DNA of 64,000 bases from the NCBI RefSeq assembly GCF_003013715.1, contig NC_072812.1, forward strand, positions 1,054,001-1,118,000, given 5' to 3'. Source of the stretch: Candidozyma auris (taxonomy: Eukaryota > Ascomycota > Pichiomycetes > Serinales > Metschnikowiaceae). This document shows, in pieces, positions 1 to 8,867 of the stretch. The notes beneath the pieces were generated by a model that saw nothing but the letters and a program-made list of their open reading frames with translations, ran no database searches and was not told where the DNA came from. Each line of letters opens with the position of its first letter. Position 1 is the first letter of the stretch. Both the position numbers and the translations under genes were made by a program.

Positions 1-159
1 TACCAAAATCAAACTACTTGAAAGTTTGAGATACCAAATGGAGTACCTCAAATGGGCCAAAAAGCTTTTGTGAAATTTTGAGTGGTATTCTTTCTAGTTT
101 CCTCTTTGCATCCATGTATCCAGAAGGACCTTGTCTACCATTCGCGATTCTATGCACCA

Positions 160-167
160 TATATAAA
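160..167 (+). promoter_or_regulatory. TATA box of the first gene
   Basis: TATATAAA lies 114 bp upstream of the ATG at 281 and is oriented toward it. It is the only strong TATA element in the first 280 bases, which otherwise show no gene. Confidence 0.5.
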
Positions 168-280
168 GTGGAGGTAGAGTGTTCGCATCAAAGACTTCTA
201 CAATCAATAGCCCGACTTGAGCTCACTTCAGCTGAATAAACCAGTCAGACAGTTCACGACGCTAAAATATAGCTGCTAAA

Positions 281-1039
281 ATGTTTGGCCAGGCGGCGTT
301 CACAGTAGACATGTACGATGAATGGGAAGGTCGAAATCGTACACAGCCAGTTCACTTAACAATGGATCATCAAGGTATTAATACCAACCCGTCTCTTGAA
401 CGAGTAAGCAGCCCTCAAGCAGGCTCCCAAAGCTGGAATGTCCCAGCTGCTTCACATTTGGCTTCATACTTGCCAGATGCTGCTGGGCCAAGCGCTCTTT
501 ATGAAGAATTTGGTGACTCCCAACGGCTGGGTCATTCTGTACCGTTACTAACGCCTGCAATGGCTATCAAGTTAGACAAGCTACGACTGATAAGAAGAAC
601 CGGCTACTATACCTTGGCACCTATTGGCGTTAACAAAACAATGGCACAGCTAGACTACGAATCTCAGGATGTGGAAGATGACGATTGCAACGTTGCTCAA
701 GCTGAAAACCTGAACGTCAACGTATCTACTTCTATCTACCAGGATGCGCCATCTGTGATACCTCAGCCTGGAACTGAGCATGATTTGGATGCGAATATTG
801 AGGACGGAGATGCATCAAGGAGTTTCGAAGCCTCATCTGACCTTTCAGAGGATGATGACGCAATGGTCAATGGAACCCGAGCTCGAAGTATGGCTTTCCA
901 ATCCCATGAATCTGATACTCAACTTGTGTCTAGCGGAATTGCCATACAGACATCGACCACACCTGGTACAACTGAGATATCTGCTAATGTGATCAACTGT
1001 GAACCTTCGGATGTGGAAATGGTGATTGAAGATGACTAG
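281..1039 (+). CDS. Probable anaphase-promoting complex subunit Apc15/Mnd2-like protein
   Basis: This 252-residue acidic protein has one conserved-looking patch at about residues 100-121, reading IRRTGYYTLAPIGVNKTM. It resembles the fungal Apc15/Mnd2 signature (IR..GY.W..P.G..KTM), which sits near the N-terminal half and is followed by an acidic, low-complexity tail, as here (DVEDDDC, SEDDDAM, final DVEMVIEDD). Apc15-type subunits belong to the APC/C ubiquitin ligase and help turn over the mitotic checkpoint complex; in S. cerevisiae Mnd2 restrains the meiotic Ama1 form. The rest of the protein is disordered and not diagnostic. The start is an ATG preceded by a TATA box. The stop codon shares the tetranucleotide CTAG with the stop of convergent YVH1. 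The assignment rests on a short motif, so an unrelated acidic protein is possible. Confidence 0.55.
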   Translation: MFGQAAFTVDMYDEWEGRNRTQPVHLTMDHQGINTNPSLERVSSPQAGSQSWNVPAASHLASYLPDAAGPSALYEEFGDSQRLGHSVPLLTPAMAIKLDKLRLIRRTGYYTLAPIGVNKTMAQLDYESQDVEDDDCNVAQAENLNVNVSTSIYQDAPSVIPQPGTEHDLDANIEDGDASRSFEASSDLSEDDDAMVNGTRARSMAFQSHESDTQLVSSGIAIQTSTTPGTTEISANVINCEPSDVEMVIEDD

Positions 1040-1986
1040 CGAATAATCATTTCGTCTACTTTGGCTGCTTGCAAGTGCAAAGCTGGGATCATCCATTTTC
1101 CACATGAACACCTTGAGCCTTTCCAGCTATAACCCCCGACCTTATGGTTGCACTTGGGACAAGAAAACTTGCCCTCAATTTCCTGTTTATCGAGTTCCGG
1201 TCTCATCCAGTCAACTGGCTCATCGAGGAAATAATGCGAGCAAGTCTTGGAGGCGTTTGTTACTGATATTATGCGGCGAGAATTAGGAGCAGTCTTAATG
1301 AACTGCGATTGCCTGGATTCGGTGTCTGGTATGTCATGGCTCTCTATGTCACCCTGGTTGGCGAGAACTTGGCGACACCTCTTACATCTGAGATGATAAT
1401 TTCCTTGTCCTTTCTCCTTGTTGCTTTCTTTGAAGAGCCCAAGTGTCATAAGAGATTGTCCACTGGGGTCGTCCTGTAAGTTAATCTCGACAAGGTGCTG
1501 TCTGTAAGCAGAAGACAGCTTGTCGACCGTGAAGTTGGACTCTTTGAAGAGCTTTAACTGTCTTATAAAACCATCATTAGGCTGTGCAGACTCCGAGCGC
1601 CTTTTCACCGCGTGCAATGCTTGCTCAAGCAGCAATTTGTACTTGAACATCAAATATGCCATGATAACCGTTACTGATCTTGAAACACCTTGAGCGCAGT
1701 GGACCAATACTGCCCCCAGATGTCTGGTGCCAGGCCCTTTTGACTCAGCTGACAAAGCCTTGTCTATAAATTCATTAGTTGTGGGAAGATATTGAAGTAT
1801 ATCGGCAGTCTCCAAGTCAGGCACTTCAATCTGAAGATGTTCGTAGTTCTCACCGAGGCTAGACGGAAGTGGTCCTCCTAAGACTGATATCACATGCGTG
1901 ATTCCATAGTCTTGAAATAGATTTACTGCGCCTTCAACATCTTCAGCCGACAGTAAGTAAATGTTTCCCAATATCCGGTGAATCAT
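1036..1986 (-). CDS. YVH1: Dual-specificity protein phosphatase Yvh1 (ribosome maturation)
   Basis: Yvh1 is a dual-specificity phosphatase that acts in late 60S maturation, releasing Mrt4 so the stalk can assemble. The catalytic loop HCAQGVSRS lies at about residues 96-104, with an acidic loop residue upstream in VPDLETAD. The C-terminal half carries the zinc-binding domain typical of Yvh1: a CKRC pair, a C-H pair near CSHYF, CPKC, and CSCGKW with the final W.IP.. pattern. I start it at the internal ATG (1984-1986), giving MIHRILGNIYL, because family members begin just before the RILG.IYL strand. The 38 upstream in-frame residues, back to an ATG at 2098-2100, look like untranslated leader. 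The product is 316 residues. It converges on the Apc15-like gene with overlapping stop codons. Confidence 0.93.
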   Translation of the reverse strand: MIHRILGNIYLLSAEDVEGAVNLFQDYGITHVISVLGGPLPSSLGENYEHLQIEVPDLETADILQYLPTTNEFIDKALSAESKGPGTRHLGAVLVHCAQGVSRSVTVIMAYLMFKYKLLLEQALHAVKRRSESAQPNDGFIRQLKLFKESNFTVDKLSSAYRQHLVEINLQDDPSGQSLMTLGLFKESNKEKGQGNYHLRCKRCRQVLANQGDIESHDIPDTESRQSQFIKTAPNSRRIISVTNASKTCSHYFLDEPVDWMRPELDKQEIEGKFSCPKCNHKVGGYSWKGSRCSCGKWMIPALHLQAAKVDEMIIR

Positions 1987-2350
1987 CGTGGGTAGACGAG
2001 ATGAGATAGACCATCTTATATTCTGGAGGATGCGCCACACCCGTGCACCATCACCACAGATTTGGCTCCTGGTTGAGCCTGTCCTTAGATACAGAATCAT
2101 ATTCCGTAAAGTATGACATACTAATTATCTTCACAGAATGTATCTAACTATATCGTGCTAATGTAACTTAACTAATTAGTAATCTCATATGAAAATTCTT
2201 CATTTATACTCATCTGGGTAGTGCACGTAGTTCCCACATGGCCGGGAAAGTACCTGGGGTACAGCAGGTAGAGGTACATAAGACCTGAGAACACTCTCAG
2301 CTAACAGATTCGAATGATTATTGATTTATTCCTATGAATTTCCTGATCAA
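1987..2350. other. Intergenic, YVH1 upstream region
   Basis: This stretch lies between the YVH1 start and the 3' end of the transporter, both on the minus strand. It contains an in-frame N-terminal extension of the YVH1 frame, judged leader, and AT-rich sequence. I see no gene or RNA. Confidence 0.6.
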
Positions 2351-3985
2351 TCATAATTTGCCGTTCTTCAAGTTCTTTATGTTTTGTCTTGCAAGAGCAA
2401 ATGGCGACATGTTGAACAAGTCGTCAATTTCCTCCAAAGTCTTGTCCTTCGTCTCAGGCATGAACAAAACTTGGTAGATCAAACCAATAAATGCAATACC
2501 ACCGTAGAATCCAAGAGTCAAGCCGGTGTAAGTGAAGGCCTCTTTCATCTTGGTGAAGTTGTATGTGACTGTGAAGGACCACAAGTAAAGGAAAGTGGAA
2601 CAAATGGTCATACCCAAAGATCTGGTCTCCAAGTCAAAGGATTCAGATGGAACAACCCATGTCAATGTGGAGTATGCGCCGAAGAACAAGTTGTAGACAA
2701 TAATACCAGTCAAATAGATACCCTCGGCCTCGGCTTTGTGCGTCTTGACATCGAAAAGGTAGCCAACACCGACCAATATTAAGCCGACGAAGAAACCAAT
2801 AATGTTGTAACCCCACACTCTTCTACCAAAACGGTCCATCCACAAAATGGCTGGAATGGTACCAATAAGCAAGGCACCTCCACCCACAAGAGACATAAAC
2901 ACGGAGTTCTTTTCGTCGAAACCAATACCGGCCATCAAAGTGGACATATAGTACATAATAGCGTTGATACCAGTCAACTGACCCAAGGTGACCATCATGA
3001 CAGCGTAAAAGAGGGCTCTTCTGTTTCTTGCGATGCCAAACAAATCGGTGACGATCTTAACTTTTGAGACCTTGTGGTGTCTTTCGTGCTCTTGGTCAGC
3101 AGCATGTCTCATTTCCAAGAACTCCAATTTATTCTTATTGTCGCTGACATCTCTCAAACGAGTCCACACTTCGTAAGCCTGACCCACTCTGTTCTTATGG
3201 ACCAACCAACGGGGCGACTCAGGCAAAAAGAACAAACCAATGAACAAAATAGTCGAGAATACCAAAGAAGAGCCCACCATGAATCTCCACCCGCCCTTAA
3301 CAGAATAGAACATTGCTGCAATGGCATATCCCAAGACTTCACCTAAGGCAATGTTGAACTGGTACATAGACACAATGCTACCTCTGACATTAGCAGGCAC
3401 CGATTCTGAGATGTAGATACCAACACAACCGCCTTCTATACCGACACCGATACCCAACATGAATCTACCAGCATACATGAGGTGGTGATCTTGAGCAGCC
3501 GCGCACAAGGCAGCACCAATAGTGTACCAAATACACGAAATGATCAAGGAGAGTTTTCTTCCAAACCACTCATTCAAAGGGGTCATAATCATGGAACCAG
3601 CCATTGCACCCAAGGGCATGAGGGAGGAAATGAGCGATTGCTCGTGCAGGGTAAGGGACAAATCTTTACGCATACCAATAGAGGCACCAGAGATGATAGA
3701 CTGGTCCACACCGGACAAAAGACCGGCAAAAGCAGCAAAGGCGCCAAGAAGGTACACCATGTGTTTTTTGTTCTTGAAGTTGAGCTTAAATTCCAAAGAC
3801 AACAAGCGGTCCACTAACGAGTTACCAACAGGTTGTTGAGCTAAGAGTTCCAACTCCTCAAAATCTTTCGTGAAGTCGAAGTTCTCCCCCAATTCGGAGG
3901 CATCAATCTTGTTGTAGGTATCGTTGCGGACTTCCACCTCGTCAGAGGATACATCCTTGATCTCCTTTCCTTCGAAGATGCTCAT
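2351..3985 (-). CDS. MFS sugar porter (hexose or polyol transporter)
   Basis: A 544-residue, 12-segment major facilitator of the sugar porter family, expected in the plasma membrane. The N-terminal cytosolic segment is about 75 residues. Family signatures are present: a TM1 motif GVDQSIISGA, GRKLS in loop 2-3, a PESPRWL loop after TM6, RFGRR in loop 8-9, and a C-terminal PETKDKTLEEID. The TM1 motif differs from the GYDTGVISGA form of classical hexose transporters and recalls one branch of Candida HGT proteins, so substrate (hexose, inositol or other polyol) cannot be assigned. Codon use is strongly biased toward major codons (TTG, AGA, GGT), suggesting high expression. It has a 1.1-kb upstream region with a TATA box and three phased GC boxes, which suits a regulated nutrient transporter. 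Confidence 0.9.
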   Translation of the reverse strand: MSIFEGKEIKDVSSDEVEVRNDTYNKIDASELGENFDFTKDFEELELLAQQPVGNSLVDRLLSLEFKLNFKNKKHMVYLLGAFAAFAGLLSGVDQSIISGASIGMRKDLSLTLHEQSLISSLMPLGAMAGSMIMTPLNEWFGRKLSLIISCIWYTIGAALCAAAQDHHLMYAGRFMLGIGVGIEGGCVGIYISESVPANVRGSIVSMYQFNIALGEVLGYAIAAMFYSVKGGWRFMVGSSLVFSTILFIGLFFLPESPRWLVHKNRVGQAYEVWTRLRDVSDNKNKLEFLEMRHAADQEHERHHKVSKVKIVTDLFGIARNRRALFYAVMMVTLGQLTGINAIMYYMSTLMAGIGFDEKNSVFMSLVGGGALLIGTIPAILWMDRFGRRVWGYNIIGFFVGLILVGVGYLFDVKTHKAEAEGIYLTGIIVYNLFFGAYSTLTWVVPSESFDLETRSLGMTICSTFLYLWSFTVTYNFTKMKEAFTYTGLTLGFYGGIAFIGLIYQVLFMPETKDKTLEEIDDLFNMSPFALARQNIKNLKNGKL

Positions 3986-4040
3986 TGTGTAAAGTTGATG
4001 AAAAAAAAAGTAGAGGAATAATAAGATGCCCGTCGTGTCT

Positions 4041-4046
4041 TATATA
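4041..4046 (-). promoter_or_regulatory. TATA box of the sugar porter gene
   Basis: TATATA is found 56 bp upstream of the ATG ending at 3985. It reads the same on both strands; the minus-strand gene is the nearest start. Confidence 0.5.
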
Positions 4047-4123
4047 GCCGTGTTTCATGCCCGGAAAAACCCCACACGCAATGCAGGCAAAGCTTGGGGG
4101 ACGTCTGGCACCCGTCGTAGAAT

Positions 4124-4156
4124 AGGCGGCCAGCAGGCCGCCAGTAGGCGGCCAAA
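4124..4156. repeat. Three tandem 11-bp GC boxes
   Basis: Three consecutive 11-bp units, AGGCGGCCAGC, AGGCCGCCAGT and AGGCGGCCAAA, each centre on GGCGGCC or its complement-like form GGCCGCC. The 11-bp period puts the cores on nearly the same face of the helix, about 140-170 bp upstream of the sugar porter ATG. It is a likely binding array for a GC-specific regulator; which one is unknown. Confidence 0.6.
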
Positions 4157-5116
4157 ATGCATCATTTCCAATTTTTTAGTGCAAGAAGAAGTGGAGTCTG
4201 TGGGTGGGGATGCGTAGGCGGAACAACTTTACGCCGGAGACGCATCGCAGCCACGAAATTTCTCAAGTTTATCCGACGCCCAGCAACTTCGACAAGCCCT
4301 CATTGAACCGTTTTACCAATCACAGAACCATTATGTTTAGCACAATTTTAAGGTCTCGAGCAACTCCACTTGGGTGCACTGGTCATATCGTTGGTCTCGA
4401 GTTTTCTTTTCAGTGTTGTTCTTCGATCACCAACTGTACGTCTAAATGCATTCCCCACAGAAGGTGCGTTGCACCCCATTTAATATGTCATACGGGGAGC
4501 CAGACCGAAGGAAAAACTGCGAATCGCTCCTCTCAACAAAGCCCTGTCAAATACAGTCTTCACCACACGTGCAATTCAATTTGATTCTCTGGTTACATCT
4601 TACGATCTCTGCGGAAAACTGTCTTCGTAGTGCCGCTGAACCTTACACTTGTGGTTTGAGGATGCAAGGCGCCTTTACCAATTTCACGCACCCCCAGATG
4701 AACCCAAATGAAAATACCACAAGAACGACTTAATTTCCCCAACACCCAAAAAATCCTTGAAAGCACACGGTGATTAAGCCGATGCAATTACGCGCATACA
4801 CCTTGCTAAGCTGTGGGTGCCCTACAAGTTGAGCGATACGACTTGGCCGGATAAAAAAATCCCCTCAGCCGCTTTCTGGATGCAGCCTATCTTCAGGAGG
4901 CCCCCACGTAGAGCAACAGCTCTGCAGTCCTCAAATACCATTGGCTGAGCGAGCCTAAAGATCACGATACTACGTAAATGAAAGAAGTGGCTTTTTTGTG
5001 GAACGCCTGCGCAATTGAGTAAAGGGGGTCTGAGCGTTGGAGATTCCCGGACTTACTCTCCCGAAACGGCCAAGTTGGCCACTCGGATCAACTTTACGAG
5101 AGCTTATCGCACGAGC

Positions 5117-5845
5117 TCAACCTGGGATGCTGAACTTCTTGCAGAATTCCCTGTCCAAGTGTTGTTTCAACGCTTTAAAGTGGTTGCCGAGATTCTTCCC
5201 GCAGTAGACGCAAACTAGTGGGGACGACTTGAGCAACAGCTCTGAATCCTCGTAATCTAGCTTCCGGGAAGGCCTTAGCTTCTGAGCTTTCTTCGGTCTT
5301 CTCATCAAGAGACCCTGAATCAGTCCCTCCATCAGACCATCGCTGTCAGACTCGGAATCGGTCCCAGAACCGAGATAATTCTCGGAAGAAGGCTTCAAAT
5401 CGCTGAATTCAACGAAGAAAGGCGTAGTAAATGAGTTGTAGTGTCTCTTGTTCTTCATGCGGTCCAGGTGAAAGTCTTGAGTTATGACATGAATGTGCAA
5501 GTTGGCCATCGACGGCACCTTGTGGATGCCTGCTCTGATGAAGGTGTTTTTAAATGTCTCTTTGACGCATGGATCTTCTTCTATAAACCCTTCCTTCACA
5601 AGATCCTCTATTATCATGTCTTTTGCCTTCTCCACGTATTCCTCAGCTTGATTATATACTGTGGGGTCCGCTAGTCCATCTACTGGATGCTTGAAAGTGA
5701 GCGGCTTGCTCCGCGGAAGAACGAGGTAGTGTCTCAATGCTTTTGGGTATCGGTCTTTCATAATAACGAAGCGATCATCATAAAATAGAACAAGAGGCTG
5801 GTTAGGGTTGGAGAGGTAGGTCTGCAAGCCGTACCTGAAGCTCAT
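5117..5845 (-). CDS. HNT3: Aprataxin-like DNA 5'-adenylate hydrolase Hnt3
   Basis: Hnt3 (aprataxin) removes AMP left on DNA 5' ends by abortive ligation. This 242-residue protein has an N-terminal HIT domain with the histidine triad NLHIHVITQDF at about residues 115-125, preceded by the RAGIHKVPSM segment typical of aprataxins. A C-terminal zinc finger is in the last 40 residues (CVYCGKN, then a distal H and the HLDREFCKKF end). An acidic, Ser-rich linker of about 50 residues (SDSESDSDG) separates the two. The size is close to the 217-residue yeast protein. A CACGTG element lies 50 bp upstream of the ATG. Confidence 0.93.
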   Translation of the reverse strand: MSFRYGLQTYLSNPNQPLVLFYDDRFVIMKDRYPKALRHYLVLPRSKPLTFKHPVDGLADPTVYNQAEEYVEKAKDMIIEDLVKEGFIEEDPCVKETFKNTFIRAGIHKVPSMANLHIHVITQDFHLDRMKNKRHYNSFTTPFFVEFSDLKPSSENYLGSGTDSESDSDGLMEGLIQGLLMRRPKKAQKLRPSRKLDYEDSELLLKSSPLVCVYCGKNLGNHFKALKQHLDREFCKKFSIPG

Positions 5846-5894
5846 TGCTTTATGTGAGGAAAGTGAGGTTTGATGAACTTTTGAAATCTAACAG

Positions 5895-5900
5895 CACGTG
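5895..5900. promoter_or_regulatory. CACGTG (Cbf1-type) site upstream of HNT3
   Basis: A CACGTG hexamer followed by AT sits 50 bp upstream of the HNT3 start, in the position of a proximal promoter element. The single hexamer could occur by chance. Confidence 0.35.
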
Positions 5901-6108
5901 ATGAACTATGCCTAGGGTTAAATATGCTTCAAGCGTTCACATTCGATTTAAATACGTAGTATACTATTACGTGACTCCTCGAAGATGCGTTGGCCAGGTT
6001 ATACTGTACTCTTTGTCAGCCACGCTCGATGCGTATATCTCGAAGAATCACAGGATCAACGAGCAAATATTGAGCTGAGACAGCTTCCTCTGGGATTCTT
6101 TTGACTAT

Positions 6109-6456
6109 TTACACTTTTCTCTTCCTGGCAGGATTGCTTTGACGACTGGTTGCCTCGGCACCATCACCTTCGCTTTTCTCCAGGGTTTCCACATTCTCAT
6201 TTTGTGCTGTTTCCTTTTGGAGCTCCTCATTGCTCTTAAGTTTAGCCTGTTTTAACTCCTTAACAAACCAAAGAACAGATCCGTATAGAAGAAGTGCAAT
6301 GATCAGTAAGTTTATATAGTGGATGGATCTTGTCACGTATATCAACCACGAAAGGGATAGCAAAAGCAATATAAACGAGGCATGAGTGGCCTTCATAAGC
6401 GCTGGTGTTGTGCCAGGGGTGAAAATAGAGTCCCACAATTCAACAATAAACGCCAT
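6109..6456 (-). CDS. PKR1: V-ATPase assembly factor Pkr1
   Basis: Pkr1 is a small ER membrane protein needed with Vma21 for assembly of the V0 sector of the vacuolar ATPase. The family signature is clear at the N-terminus: LWDSIFTPGTTPALMKATH, then two hydrophobic segments (FILLLLSLSWLIYV and INLLIIALLLYGSVLWFV), then a charged tail ending in the basic RKRKV. I start at the internal ATG (6454-6456), MAFIVELW, because the yeast protein starts at the equivalent point; an in-frame ATG 11 codons upstream is less likely. The product is 115 residues against 122 in S. cerevisiae. It is divergent from NOT4 with a 325-bp shared promoter region. Confidence 0.92.
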   Translation of the reverse strand: MAFIVELWDSIFTPGTTPALMKATHASFILLLLSLSWLIYVTRSIHYINLLIIALLLYGSVLWFVKELKQAKLKSNEELQKETAQNENVETLEKSEGDGAEATSRQSNPARKRKV

Positions 6457-6781
6457 TGTTAAAACCAGAGTTGCTAATTTGGGATTCATCGATCAGGTCG
6501 TGCTGGAGGCAGCAGTATCACCATAAACACCCGTACCTCCGAAAGGCTAAGCAGAGAAGACACCGCTTGATCTTTCCCTTAATTGACCATGTGTAGATTC
6601 TAAGGCTATTTGTAGCTTATGTAGCTCGTTTCGAAAGCCATGGTACAACATACAATGTCTTTGAAGCCCGATATGTTAGAGAATCAGGAAACTGCTCACG
6701 TGATCGTTGTAAGTGTCGCACACAAAAGCTGCCTTGTAGTAAGCTAAGGCGTAAACTCTATCAGCATTAATCAAAGCAACG
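6457..6781. other. Divergent promoter region PKR1/NOT4
   Basis: This 325-bp region serves two divergent starts. It holds a CACGTG element at 6697-6702 in the context CTCACGTGAT, 80 bp upstream of the NOT4 ATG. I see no RNA gene. Confidence 0.5.
6697..6702. promoter_or_regulatory. CACGTG (Cbf1-type) site upstream of NOT4
   Basis: TCACGTGA-like core 80 bp upstream of the NOT4 ATG and 241 bp upstream of PKR1. It is a candidate Cbf1 or bHLH site based on sequence alone. Confidence 0.35.
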
Positions 6782-8747
6782 ATGGTGGCTCTCGAAGACT
6801 CGTTCATCTCTGATGAGGAGGTGGAGTACTGGTATGTACATCATCTATTACCTGCTGTTGTGATCCGTGTTACTAACCGTTAGCCCATTATGCGTGGAAG
6901 AAATGGACATTTCAGACAAAAACTTCAGACCATGCCCTTGTGGATACCAAATCTGTCAGTTCTGTTATAACAACATTCGCCAGAACCCAGAGCTAAACGG
7001 AAGATGTCCAGGCTGTCGTAGGCTCTATGATGATGAAAGTGTCGAGTACAAGACCTTGACAGCAGAGGAATACAAGATGCAGCAGCTCAAAAGAGAGAAG
7101 AGAGAGCGTGAGAAAAAGCAGAGAGAGAAAGAAAAGAAGGAGCTGGAAATCGCGTCGAAGAAGCACTTGGCTGGGCTCCGTGTTGTTCAGAAAAATTTGG
7201 TCTACGTGACCGGGTTGAGTCCTCCGTGTGCACCAGAAGACTTGCATTCTGTGTTACGCTCTGACAAATACTTTGGTCAATACGGCAAGATCACGAAGAT
7301 TGTCATCAATAAGAAAACTCCTGGCGGTGGTGGTAACGTACCTGTTACTTCTTCAGGCACATCAGGGTCACAGAGCATAGTAGTCTACGTGACCTTTGCC
7401 CGAAAGGAAGACGCATCCAGGTGTATTGCAGAACTCGATGGCTCCTTATGCGATGGCAGAGTCCTTAGAGCTGCTCATGGAACCACGAAGTATTGCCTGT
7501 CGTACCTTAGAGGCCATCCATGCGCAAATCCAAATTGCATGTTTTTGCATGAACCGGGTGAGGAGGCAGATCTGTACACGAGAAAGGATTTGCTGACACA
7601 ACAAGGAATCAAGATGGGCATGAGTGGTTCCCGTGGAGGTCATCATCACCACGCGGATGACGAGGGAAACGAAAATGACGACCATCACAACCATCCCAAC
7701 AGTCATCACCAAGCATTTCAATCTAGCACCACTCCAAACTTGGCTCACACAGCTACATCCTCATCAGGAGTGGCTCCTTCTACAGGTCTTGCAGCTGCTG
7801 GCTCTAATGCCACCTTGCCAGTCACAGCTCATTGGGCAAAAGCTCTGGGGACAGAATCTGCACATGCTTCACCTCAGGTTAATAACAACGCACCAATGAC
7901 TAATACAGCAGCATTCCCATCGTTAGGTGAGATTTTTAAGGAGCAAAAGCAAAAGAAAGATGTCAAGCAGAAGTCAAAGGGCAAGTCAAACAAAGATGGT
8001 CAACTTTTGCCGGACGATGTGGATATCGATGACAACACGGCAGTTTCATTTGCTGAAGACACAGCAGAGAGATTGAAGCAACTTGCTTCATCGAATCAAA
8101 AATTGAAAGTGCACTTTGACGACTTGACAGAAAAGTCGAATCTTTTGCCACTTTTCCATTTTAATGAATCTTACGCAAACAATTCTTGCACAGTTGAAGA
8201 GGAGAAGATTCTTTGTCGTCTGATCATCGAGCAATTTTTGTTAAGGCCAATCAAGAAGTATCATTTGGCTTACCAAAATCATCCAATCAGTCAGCAACAA
8301 CAATATTTGCATCAACAAGCTCAATTACAGCAGCAGGCTCAAGTTGCTCAACAGCAAGGACAAACTCCAAACTTCAACCCATCTCGCTTGCACCAGGCAG
8401 ACCAACACTTGCAGCAGCAGGTTTCAGGGCAAGCCTCACAGCCGAATTTACAGACTCAAGTGCTGCAAGTTTCTGATCCGGTCTTGCATCAGCAACAACA
8501 ATTACTCTTATTACAACAACTTCAACAGCAGGCTGTGCAGCAAGGTAAGCAGCAGCAGCAGACTCCTTCACAGCTTTCTGCTCAACTCAATCAGTTGAGA
8601 ATGAGCGAAAGAAGTAGAACTTCCACTCCACCACCCCCGGGTTTGTTTGGTAAATCTCAAGTTGAAGGCTCTCAGCACCCCAACTCAGCGGCAAGTCAGT
8701 CATCTAGTTCCCAATTGTTGACGCAGTTAATGAGTGGGAAGAAATAG
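6782..8747 (+). CDS. NOT4: CCR4-NOT complex E3 ubiquitin ligase Not4/Mot2 (one intron)
   Basis: Not4 is the RING ubiquitin ligase of the CCR4-NOT complex, acting in mRNA decay and co-translational quality control. The coding sequence is 6782-6831 joined to 6884-8747, 637 residues. Splicing creates the first RING cysteine: exon 1 ends in TG and exon 2 begins with C, giving CPLC. The C4C4 RING runs to about residue 60 (CPLC, CPCG, CQFC, CPGC), followed by a basic coiled coil, an RRM (about 108-210), a CCCH finger at about 219-240 (KYC to FLHE), a His-rich linker and a long Gln-rich tail. CTG codons at 7497-7499 and 7572-7574 fall where S. cerevisiae Not4 has Ser (KYCSSYLR, EEADS), so they should be read as Ser. 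It is divergent from PKR1 and convergent with the next gene. Confidence 0.95.
6832..6883 (+). other. NOT4: NOT4 intron (52 nt)
   Basis: Donor GTATGT at 6832, branch point TACTAAC at 6871-6877 and acceptor TAG at 6881-6883. If retained, the reading frame meets a stop at the acceptor TAG itself after 17 extra codons. The intron is needed because no ATG in exon 2 precedes the first RING cysteine. Confidence 0.93.
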
Positions 8748-8867
8748 AATAGGTCACTACGATGGTTTTAGTTCGTCTATCGAGAGGTAAATAACATTGT
8801 TACGGAAGACGTTTCACTGTATAGTATATTGTAAAATATAACGTTGATGCATCATTGGAAATTGAAA

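Larger units (their letters stand above)
3986..5116. other. Long upstream region of the sugar porter
   Basis: This 1.13-kb stretch lies between the sugar porter start and the 3' end of HNT3. It carries a TATA box (4041-4046), a GGGGG run (4096-4100) of the kind bound by Mig1-type repressors, and the three-copy 11-bp GC repeat (4124-4156). Open frames of up to 126 codons here lack any recognisable protein features. Confidence 0.6.
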
